Positions 12,301 to 21,100 of a DNA stretch of 64,000 nt are shown one piece after another (within the stretch, counting starts at the first letter, position 1; each line of letters opens with the position of its first letter). Source of the stretch: Owenia fusiformis (taxonomy: Eukaryota; Annelida; Polychaeta; Sabellida; Oweniidae); the NCBI GenBank assembly GCA_903813345.2, contig CAIIXF020000008.1, positions 4,349,341-4,413,340 on the forward strand, given 5' to 3'. The notes below the pieces were generated by a model. It was not told the origin of the DNA and did not search any database. It saw only the letters and a program-made list of their open reading frames with translations. A program made the translations under genes and the position numbers.

Positions 12301-14989
12301 AACATCATTTTTCTTGATCAGTATCACATATAGTTCATGAAAACATATGTCGCTTAGCTCGCCTCTAAAAAGGACACGGAACCTCTTATTTGGACTTTTG
12401 CTCCCACACTATTTAGACCTTTTTTGTGCTTTCAGTATGTAAACCAACATGTAAATGATCTAAGTTCACTGGCCATATGATTTACTCTATACAGCCCACC
12501 TGAATGGAAAAACAGGAGTTTGACAAAGATATGTTGTAGGGCTTTGTATAAAAAACCTCCTACCTCATACCCACCTACCCACATACCGTTATTATACCAA
12601 CGAGTCATTACACATTACAATGCACCCCGTATGCCTTTTTTTATGGATCTGACATCCGTTTAGTGATAAAATAAAGCCAGAATTGTAGAAATCTTAATAA
12701 TTAGAGCTACATTGTATTTTGAGATTTAAAAATCTTTAAAATTAAACCCTTCAATGACTGTATCATGTCCCATGTAGGTGGGTAGGTGGGTATGAGGTAG
12801 GAGGTTTTTTATACAAAGCCATGTTGTAGTACTTACAAGAATGTTTCCCTCTTCAACTCCTTTCTCAACCTCCCTCACCAACCGCTTCCGCTCCTCTGCA
12901 AAATAACAGACCATGAGTTTTAAAGAGATGGTAGCACTAGTATATAATAGATATTCTTTCTTCTGATTCCTTCTGATTATCTGACAAACATATTCTATTA
13001 AGGAATAAAAAAACTGTATCATTCTTTATTGGTAATTTAAAAGCATGAGTGCAAGGTGATCTTCAGTAAGACTACACAAAATAACGGGACACTTTCACTC
13101 CCAACATTTTTACCACACATTTTTACATATCACATAGACCTATATTTATATTAGCTTGTCAATGAGTATACCGAAACTGACATTATAAAATTCCTAGTAA
13201 ATGAGCAATGAAGTATTGTTGAATTACATTCACTGAATTACATTCACTGCATCATATAGAATACATTAAACAAATAATTCTCATTAATACAGTATATCTC
13301 TAATTATAGCTCTAATGTTTTTGTTGTTTGTATAGCTTATTTGATCATGATGTTGCAGTTGACTGTTAAACATTGTCATATTTGCACTCGACACATTTAT
13401 CATAAGAATGGAATCTCAGTAATATCAGTATGAACACACAAGTACATGAGTATGAACACACAAGTACATGAGTATGAACTCAGAAGTACATGAGTATGAA
13501 CACACAAGTGCATGAGTATGAACACACAAGTACATGAGTATGAACACACAAGAACATGAGTATGAACACACAAGTACATGAGTATGAACATACAAGTGCA
13601 TGAGTATGAACACACAAGTACATGAGTATGAACACACAAGTACATGAGTATGAACACACAAGTACATGAGTATGAACACACAAGTACATGAGTATGAACA
13701 CACAAGTACATGAATATGAACACACAAGTACATGAGTATGAGCATACAAGTACATGAGGATGAACACACAAGTACATGAGTATGATCACACAAGTTCATG
13801 AGTATGATCACACAAGTTCATGAGTATGAACACACAGGTACATGAGTATGAACACACAAGTACATGACAAGTACACGTGTTTGGACACCTTGGCCTAAAG
13901 CTGAACACCCTGGCCCACATTTTGAGCACCTTGGTTCAAATTTTATTGCATATAACCCACTTTTGGACACCTCAAAATTTTCGCGCTTGCTACGTTCATG
14001 TTCTGTCATGCAAAAAAAACTGGCGTGACTTCAAATTTTCCAGCAAATGCGTGACAACTACACAAATTGCGGGACAGTTGGATGGCCTGGATTTGGACCA
14101 AGGTGTTCACAATTTGAAGGAAAGTGTTCAACATTTGTAAAGAGTCACTCATTTTATGTTATCCCGAGCCAGGACTATAGTCCTGTAAACATCTCAATCT
14201 TTTGCCTGTACGATTACAACATAGGAGAATTTACTACGCTTCTTACACTACTTCAATAGATTCCTTGGTATTTTAGCATTCTTTTCGTGTAGTTACATCC
14301 ACAATTGTCTGGGTTTATCGGCAAAACGAAGAAATTTTGCGTTTTTGATCGCAATATTTGCATGTAATATTTAACTTATTTCAACCATCAAATTCCTCCA
14401 TTTATTGGTACTTCCAGATCACTTCCAGGCCAGTCAAACGGGGAATCCCCTTTAAATCCAACCGCCATCTTGAAAAGTGATGGAATCTCTCTGGATGAAA
14501 AAGAAAAATGTTCCCGTTCTGCCAACTAACCCAGACAATCGGCGGTTCCAATATATTAGAAGTTACATTTTGAGTTCTATAATGCATTGAGGTAGGTATC
14601 TTAAGTGTAAGGGGCGTAGATAATTCTCCCAAGTTGTAATCGTACAGGCAAAAGATTGCGCACGGGATAAATCTTATGTGTTCCAAGTTGACAGGCCAGG
14701 AGATGAAGTGCAACAGAAATACGCATTCTGATTTTTTTCTGCAAGATATACCTGTTATAGATGAATTTAACATAGGTACAGGATAGATGGTGCTGACTGT
14801 GAACGACAATGCATTATAGGATTTATGACTCAATGCCGTGACTGGTTGGTACAAAATTTTGACATATGAAAATAATTTCAAACACTTACCTCCTCCGCAT
14901 TTCGATATTCTATCATTAACCTTCTGTTTTAAACTTTGAATAAGACTCTCGAGGTCATCCTGGATACCTTCAAATCTCTCTGATGACAT
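3316..14989 (-). CDS. VTI1B: Vesicle transport through interaction with t-SNAREs homolog 1B (Qb-SNARE), six coding exons
   Basis: Coding exons in transcript order are 14890-14989, 12837-12895, 7469-7579, 6676-6729, 6221-6394 and 3316-3477. They join in frame (660 nt) to give 219 residues; I recall the human protein as 232. VTI1B is a Qb-SNARE for late endosome/lysosome and post-Golgi fusion. The N-terminal helical region is about residues 1-95. The SNARE motif is about 115-185, with LLQGTESLNR at 118-127, SHRIAAETDQIG at 135-146 and the expected zero-layer glutamine Q156. A C-terminal membrane anchor spans about 193-215, followed by a short KKK tail. All introns have GT-AG ends. The start is the first ATG in exon 1, with G at -3. 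The last intron (3478-6220) contains another gene on the opposite strand. The second intron holds the large inverted-repeat complex. Identification is by the family's characteristic wording over the full SNARE and tail region, so I am sure of it. Confidence 0.95.
3526..3776. repeat. 31-bp minisatellite, about eight copies
   Basis: The unit reads roughly gattaaggggaatatccc followed by tggggtggttcat and recurs every 31 bp with point differences. It lies in the last VTI1B intron, about 50 bp beyond the acceptor of the last exon. The copies abut directly, so this is not a spacer-bearing array. Confidence 0.9.
4304..5782 (+). CDS. Type II membrane protein with GH130/GT108-like five-bladed beta-propeller domain, single exon
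   Basis: One uninterrupted frame encodes 492 residues. The start ATG has A at -3. Residues 5-25 form a hydrophobic segment after a short MKLK head, with no cleavage site evident, so a Golgi-type signal anchor is likely. A polar stem of about 100 residues follows. The rest carries motifs resembling the mannoside phosphorylase/beta-mannosyltransferase propeller superfamily: GPRDPRLF (D239-P240-R241, matching the EDPR motif whose acid is catalytic in GH130), NWSPL at 296-300, RGGTP at 349-353 and AHST around H367. N-glycosylation sequons include NAT, NFT and NGT. It may act on glycans in the secretory pathway; substrate and activity cannot be told from sequence. It lies entirely inside the last intron of VTI1B, on the opposite strand. 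The lack of introns in an intron-rich genome suggests retroposition or transfer. The fold assignment is moderately sure; the enzymatic role is inference. Confidence 0.75.
   Translation: MKLKTFVFFLGLELGVMALLFLIYHQITPYLSKKDDRANSVLDNTLKKKTWKHRLTNIDKFKLFQNDKNEEPNKSSNSKMIYDNIIEQGKVNATERKFEQTCKQQQHSGSKQGYMSMKEYYTHNFRLHGIHLAKMSTINFTISTAFLHSFSIELSNILQRSDPERVMHPFFMSPAILENEDGTYALVARCRNVPRETLKKKAPTNVMVTMMYSPIFKPINTGSILGMITSESERNGPRDPRLFRIREQPFILFDMQNWREDSFHMYMLSFHTGELHRLQIYEENGTLIQMRKAERNWSPLVDDENNKLYLIYGFDPFVILQCNQLDGKCKIVQKQNENFEPQKYPSSLRGGTPFIMYKRPYYVSTAHSTVFCGGMGRRMYGIHIVVISIIPKFRIVYISANVKFHSEILKKQPIFPAAISSFIFPTTLLLRDEDMADIGGHLNDIEALLLRVKGFRTVIDEVIQIDEAVPEMERTTYEQGFIQKTNFGYSDK
5848..5853 (+). promoter_or_regulatory. 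Poly(A) signal AATAAA of the single-exon propeller gene
   Basis: A canonical AATAAA lies 66 nt past the stop codon at 5782, and another AATAAA-like run follows within 25 nt. It supports this being a real transcription unit independent of the host gene on the other strand. Confidence 0.6.
7629..7780. repeat. Copy of the 'CACCACCTGCCATTTGTTA' interspersed repeat family
   Basis: The core reads ggcattaaaatgcaaaat, then gtcaccacctggcatttgtt, then an imperfect run of 7-9 bp units based on gccaagcg/caccaacc. Related cores, in either orientation, occur near 3855, 23265, 24285, 37000, 52322, 54898 and 59700. Confidence 0.6.
7935..12420. repeat. 4.5 kb inverted-repeat complex in VTI1B intron 2
   Basis: The sequence from about 7940 (gtatgggagcaaaggtc, then gaggcgagctaagcgacata) to about 9520 reappears as its reverse complement from about 12415 back to 10975. 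A further partial inverted copy lies at about 9890-10935 (matching about 8040-9070). Within the arms, the sequences 'ggttgctatggtaacc' and 'tcagatttagatgaaatt' recur several times. Arm identity is high but not perfect. No transposase-like frame is seen. It looks like a foldback element that also underwent a partial duplication. A transcript of VTI1B would carry a very long hairpin here. Confidence 0.8.
12540..12820. mobile_element. MITE, 9-bp target-site duplication, TIR GGCTTTGTATAAAAAACC
   Basis: The 281-bp element has terminal inverted repeats that match for about 43 bp and begin GGCTTTGTATAAAAAACC. It is flanked on both sides by the 9-bp direct repeat ATGTTGTAG (12531-12539 and 12821-12829). 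A 9-10 bp duplication is typical of Mutator-like elements, so this is a candidate non-autonomous member. The right end lies only 16 bp from the end of VTI1B exon 2, just past its splice donor. The larger element at 17388-18173 shares nearly the same terminal sequence. Confidence 0.88.
13425..13866. repeat. 22-bp minisatellite, about 20 copies
   Basis: The unit is close to gtatgaacacacaagtacat plus ga, repeated head to tail with a few variants (gtgcatgag, ttcatgag, gatcacac). Because 22 is not a multiple of 3 and the unit lacks stops, it produces open frames in several phases that are not genes. It lies in VTI1B intron 1. Confidence 0.95.
14158..14675. mobile_element. Palindromic (foldback) element, 'tatcccg...cgggata' ends
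   Basis: Left (atctcaatcttttgcctgta) and right (tacaggcaaaagattg) parts are inverted copies, and an inner pair built on attgtctgggtt / aacccagacaat extends the palindrome. The smaller element at 15892-16050 shares the outer sequence, including the palindrome ggactatagtcc. It lies in VTI1B intron 1, just past exon 1. No open frame of interest. Confidence 0.65.
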
Positions 14990-15155
14990 CGCAATGTTCG
15001 TAAAATGCAAAATATATATTAATTCATAATTTCAATCTAAGAACTGGGATGGGGCGTGTCATCGCTCTTCACAAAGGAGATAAGGAAATACTTGAGTAAA
15101 AAAGATTGATCGCGAACATTTTTACTTGTTTTGTGCAAATATACAGCATATAAGA
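14990..15155. promoter_or_regulatory. Shared divergent promoter of VTI1B and FIBP
   Basis: The start codons of VTI1B (minus, 14989) and FIBP (plus, 15156) are 166 bp apart, so both leaders and core promoters must fit in or overlap this gap unless upstream non-coding exons exist. The stretch tatatattaattcataatt near 15008-15030 is AT-rich, but no firm TATA box or CpG-rich core is seen. Confidence 0.6.
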
Positions 15156-18100
15156 ATGGTTGACGTGGATGTCTTTGTGAGTAACAATGCCTTAATCGAC
15201 ATGGATATCTATCACTTGTGGCTTGATGGCTATTCAGGTAATTGATTCGTTTTTAAAATTATACAATTTGATCAATTATCAGGTTATTTTTACTTTCACT
15301 TTCGGTTTCATGGGCATTCAATCAATATTGCATTTATAGTATAATTTGAATTTATTTTCAGATGTTTAAAATCTTTATCCTTTCGAATATAAGCTTACTG
15401 ACTTGTATCATGATGGGTCCTATGCATAGTCAGGACTAAAAATGTGCTCACCATAAATAAATGACACCTGGATTTTCTATCACCATTTCCAGACGGACAC
15501 CTGTAAATCCTATACGGCATATGGTGTATTATTGATGTTTGACCAATCAGATTTCAGCATTTGGTTCAGCCCCTGTCAGAGAAACATTTTGTGATTGGTC
15601 AAACATCATACCATATGCCGTATAGGATTTACCATTCACCATTTCGCACCATGGTGATTTGAGACTTCATACTTTCCAATAATGTCTAGATACACATCCC
15701 TTAAGTTTTGTATATTTTACATTTTGTATACTCTCATCCACTGATGTATAGCCTCTTGAAAATTCTCTTCTTTTTAACATGGGAAATCCTCACTTCAGCA
15801 AATCCAGGTGTCATTTATTTATGGTGAGCACTGTAGATTCGATTTCTGTCTACTAGATTTTGTTTACACAGGGTTGGATTTATCCCGTGCCTGGACTATA
15901 GTCCTGAGAGAGTCTCAATCTTTTGAAAATCTATTGAAGATCTATTAAATTAGGTATCTTAAGTGTAAGAGGCGTATAAAATTCTCCCATGTTGTAATTG
16001 TACAGGCAAAAGATTGAGACTTTCTCAGGACTATAGTCCTGGCATGGGATGAGGTTGGATATGTTTTGCATTGTAGCTTTTTTCTTCCTGGCTTAATCAT
16101 TGAAAAATAAATTGATTAAATTTAAAGGGGGTAAAAAAAGTTGAGTTTTATGCGAATTTGTGGGGCTTATTTCTTTTTGTCAAAAAATAATAAACTGGTT
16201 GTTTCAAACTTGTCTTCATTCAAATCTTAAAGTGAAAACATCTCTATTGGTATAAGTCTCATCTTAAAGGTTGTATATGACCCCTACTTTCAGACATTCT
16301 CACAACACAATATTTCTTCCAGCATACTTACTTAATCAAAGAATAAACAATAAAATTGTGCAACAACTCATAGAGTATAATTGTAACCACTTTTTGAGAT
16401 GATTTAAACTGAAAAGAGTTCTTTTTTCATCATAATAATTGTGATTACAATGGAATGGCTTCACATATAAACTGATAACCATGGTAACATGTCACATCAT
16501 TCCATCCCTCAATATTGACAGCAATACACCGTTCTGTCCGTGGACTGTTTGGTTCTTCCCATCTCCAGTCTGTATAACTGAAGGGTTTACTTGGCTCATT
16601 TGGATGATCTTTCCAAACCCAATTAGTTTTTGGTTTTGATCGTCCTCCACCGAGTAAGAAATCTGAAATAACCAAACTAATTGTATAGGATAGATAATAT
16701 ATGATAGTCCCTGTAATATTGAAACCAGAGATACAAAATGTTACTCCTGTTTCAAGAGTTGATGTTTTTGTAGACACCATGACGAAAATATTTCTTTCTC
16801 AATATGAGTAGTAGGGGAGCTCAGTGATCTCCCCATGTCACCTTTACCTTCCCCCCTACTAACTTGAATACTGGGGGAGAATACTGGAGTTGAAATAAGA
16901 CCAGTTAATATTTGCTTGGTCTTTGTTTTCTTACATTTGTATTTTATATTTAAAATGTGATTTTTCACTAACATCTAGCAGAGCTGTCAAGTGTCCTGCG
17001 AATGGCGGGATTATCCCGCGAATTTGATCAAAATTAGGCTAATTCGCGTGTCCCGCATTGTCCCGCGAAGTCCCGCAAAATGTGGCTTTGACCTCCGCGA
17101 AATTGTTGCAATCCCCTATATTTTGATTATCTTATCTGATATAAGAAGCTAAGTTTTTGCACTTTTGAGGAGTAAAGTTTACCTAATTTTAAGTACCTAG
17201 CATATGCTGTTGTTTGGTATCAAAATAAAGGGGAAGGGTTCAACTTTCATTTTAATTACGAAAATAGGGATGTAGGTCACAAAGAGTTCCAACGTTGGCC
17301 TTTTTACTACCCGTGTGGCCTTCATCTCAGAACTGAGCAAATGTTAGCAAACGCGAGTTACAATAAATGTACGCTGATATCTAGAAAGGGTTTGTATAAA
17401 AAACCGGGTACCGGGTAGTAAATCCTCCATGCTGGGTTCAAACTTGGTACCCGGTACCCGGTCAAAAAAACGGGTACCCAAAAAACGAAAAAATATGAAT
17501 ATATAACATAATTAGATTATGAGAAAACGTGTAAGATTTGTTTTCCTCTATCATTATGGCCATATTTTCATTGGTTATGGGGGGGGGGTGCGATCGCACC
17601 CTCTCCTGGCTACGCCTATGACATTGTAAGACATAACAATTTACAATTCAGTGGACATTTTGTCATAAATTGGGATAACTTAAATTATGATTAATAATCA
17701 AAATCTTACACGTTGCATCATGCAAATTAACACACGTCACCTCTCTGCTAAAGCAACGATAGCTATTTACAGATTTAAATCATAATCAAAACAATTCACG
17801 TACCAACATACGAACTATTGAAAATAGAGTAAGATTGATTTGTCTTGTTTTTCAAATCGTCTTACAATGTCATTGGCGTAGCCAGGTGGGGGTGCGATCG
17901 CACCCCCCCCCCTTCATTACCAATGGAAATATGACCAAGATGATAGAGGAAGAAAAGAGCCTTAAAATGCTTTTTATTTGAAGCTTCTAGCTGAATTTTG
18001 AAGGAAGTTACATACATTTTTGTAAATTCAAAACAAATCTTACACGTTTTCTAATGATCTAATTATGTTGTGTATTCGTATATTTCGTTTTTTGTTTTTT

Positions 18101-21100
18101 TTTCGACCGGGTACCAAGTTTGAACCCAGCATGGAGGATTTACTACCCGGTACCCGGTTTTTTATACAAACCCTATCTAGAAAATTAACCTCATTCCCTA
18201 TAATTTGATGTAGGTGCATTATATTTGATTAATCAGTATCTGAAAGTTTGATTTAAGTACTTCTACACGCTTTTACATTAGTCACAATCACGCAAATCCC
18301 TTGAATGTCCCGGGACATCCTGCAAATTTAGGTGGATGTCCCGCGAAATCCCGCAAATTTTGGGCACTTTGTCTAAAAAATCTGTCCCTCTATGAAGTTT
18401 TTGGTGGTACACCTGTTAACTGTCCCGCAATTAGGGTGTTTGTCCCTCGAATGGTCCCGCGAAATCCCGCGAATTTGATAAAAAAAATCTCCTATTAGCG
18501 CAATCACGCAAATCCCTTAAATGTCCCGCAAAATCCCGCGAATTTAGTAGATGTCCCGCAAAATCCCGCGAATTTTGGGCACTGGGTCTAAAAAATCTGT
18601 CCCGCGAGAAAATCTTTAGGGGTTGACAGTACTGATCTAGATTTACTTCTACATGGTATACTATTTATGTACAATTTTGTTAATCCCACATTTACTACAA
18701 GTTTCAATCCAAATCAAAAATGAACCATATTGAATGACATTTGAATGTTCTGAACCAAATCTCCACTTTTGCTATCCATAAAACTTCCCCACTAACCTGC
18801 ATTTTCATCATCACCCTTCAGGATGTCTTTAAAGAAGTCATTCTCTTTCTCTGAGTCCACAATGGCGAGGTATCCCCCTAACTTTTTACATCTCCCTCTG
18901 GCCTGCTTGTAAGGTAATCTTGTTGCATAGACAAAGTTATAACAAGACTTGAATTTTGGGTGATACCAGAATCCAACAGGACATCTGGTCGCTATAAAAA
19001 TATAATTTTACATTTTAGATATCATCAAAGAGTTGTTGATTCATGAGAAATTTGTGAGCCCATACTCCAAATACGATACCATATTCTCTGTAATTAGTGC
19101 CTCCTAGCACATGCACACCACGCTTCACCACAAATTTCCCAAAGAAATTTAAGTGGGCAGCAATAGAGTACTAACATTAAACTGCTGTAAACCTGACAAA
19201 TTTTGTAATTTTGGAGTTTGATGCATCCTCCCGCGCGATAAATATCTTTCATTGGGTGCTTCCCACATCGTACTAAACTAATATTTTCTCAAAATAGTCC
19301 ATGATGAATCAAGGAAATGTTCAAGTTTAGAACTTTGTTCCGACATTTTACCAAGACAGCTTCTGCGGAGGTTTTCTGCGCACATAAGCGTTGTGAACTT
19401 TCTAGTTTCTTCTCAACTTTCTCCTTATTCTCACAAATTTTACACGAAAAAATGATCTATCATTAAATTAAAAAGAGAAGGTAACTTTGAAGTGACATCT
19501 AACAGCTTAGTAGATATATTGAAGATAATAGGGGAAAACGATTCCTTCAATTCGAGGGGCTCTACTGGGGAATTCTTCAATCACTGTCAATATTGTCTAG
19601 CTGAGATTCTTGCATGATCCTTGCTTCATTTTAGTGATCTTTACCATAATCTCTCCAATAACGATACATGTCATTACGTAATGTAAAAAATATGCTGTGA
19701 CTTCATTTTGCTGTTGTAAATAAGGAATTCTTGGCAAGAAAAATTGCCAAATATGAAATTCCAGGGAATTTTGACTTCTTTCATATATGGGTGCTTATTA
19801 GAAAGGTCTGAAGGGTGTATTTTCAATTTTCTAAGCACCCTGGACGCTAATTGCAGAGTATATGGTAGTTTTATAAGAGTTGTCATTTTATTATTACTTT
19901 TTCAAAGTGCATATTGTGTTAACTTGGTGCTGCTGAGTGTCGCATAAATCTTGTTTTGTTTCCAACTAGATTTTTACATATAGTTTAGACCATAAATAAA
20001 TGAGTAGTCATGTTGGTTTGGAAGCCCATAGTTGTCATTATTGTCTAGATACATATCCCATTTTTTTATATTTTACATTTTGTATACTCTCATCCTCATA
20101 TGTATCTGATGGCCACCTGAAAATTCTCTTATTTGTAACATGGGAAATCCTCACTAGTAAATCCATGACTCATTTATTTATGGTCAAAACTGTGCCATGT
20201 ACATACCATTTAGTTTTAAATGTCCACTATAGTGATCCAATACAATTATCTCAATATCAAACTTTTTGTTGTCAGGTCCCATAAAATCTGTTCTCATTAG
20301 AGTATCTGTGCCAACGATAGATCCAGTTCCTATTTTCACCATTTTCTTGGACCAACTTATCCAAAATGGTTCATATTTTTTACATGTGAGTAACTTCTTC
20401 TTAAGTTTGGCAAGTGAAAATGCTAGAGCAAATTCTCGCTCCATAGCATTGTCATTAGATTCCCCATCAAGACTAATCAATATGGATTGTTCCCCAGAGG
20501 TATCTTGGATGTATATGGCCAAGACTGCACAAGTCTTCACCTCAAATATGAGGTGGTTTGTCTCTCCTACAGCTAATACTGTTGCCATTGTTATATCTGC
20601 CACAGCAACACCTAGTGCGTAATATATACCATTTTAAAAATGAATTTTAATATACTAAATTTTATAGTCTCTCCTAAGCCGGCAACGGCTTGATGTCCAG
20701 GATACATGTGAGACTTTAATAAACAAAATATACATACAAACATACATACATATAAGACACATATGCATTTAATTCAAGATATAGTAGATATACTTAACCC
20801 CACGTTTCTTTGTTAAATATATTTTTTTCCCATGGACTTTCAACTACTGTACTTCTTAGTTCTCTCTCCTAAGGAGAAGGTGTTCACTTAAGAGAGGCGG
20901 TGTTCAAAACATAGGTTTTACAGTAGCTTAATGAAATAGGATAAACACACACCTCATGCTGTCACATCAAAATGGCTTATTTGACTGCATCAAAATTCGC
21001 TGAAGTATTTATTATTTTACTTACTCGGATGGCGCTCAACTCTCCACTCTCCACTTCCACCAAATACTGAATCGAATATAACAGCATTGACTCTAGACGC

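Noticed and set aside
13400-13811. Overlapping minus-strand open frames of 95-129 codons with repeating HTHVLVCSYSC text
   Set aside because: They are the 22-bp minisatellite read in three phases; no splice, signal or homology evidence.
16979-18634. CpG-island-like promoter suggested by many ccgcg motifs
   Set aside because: The motifs are repeated subterminal sequences of a transposon in the lectin gene's last intron, not near a start site.
20266-20622. 118-codon plus-strand frame, and similar frames at 21087-21502 and 46665-47203
   Set aside because: They are antisense shadows of the lectin-gene and SPATA7 exons.
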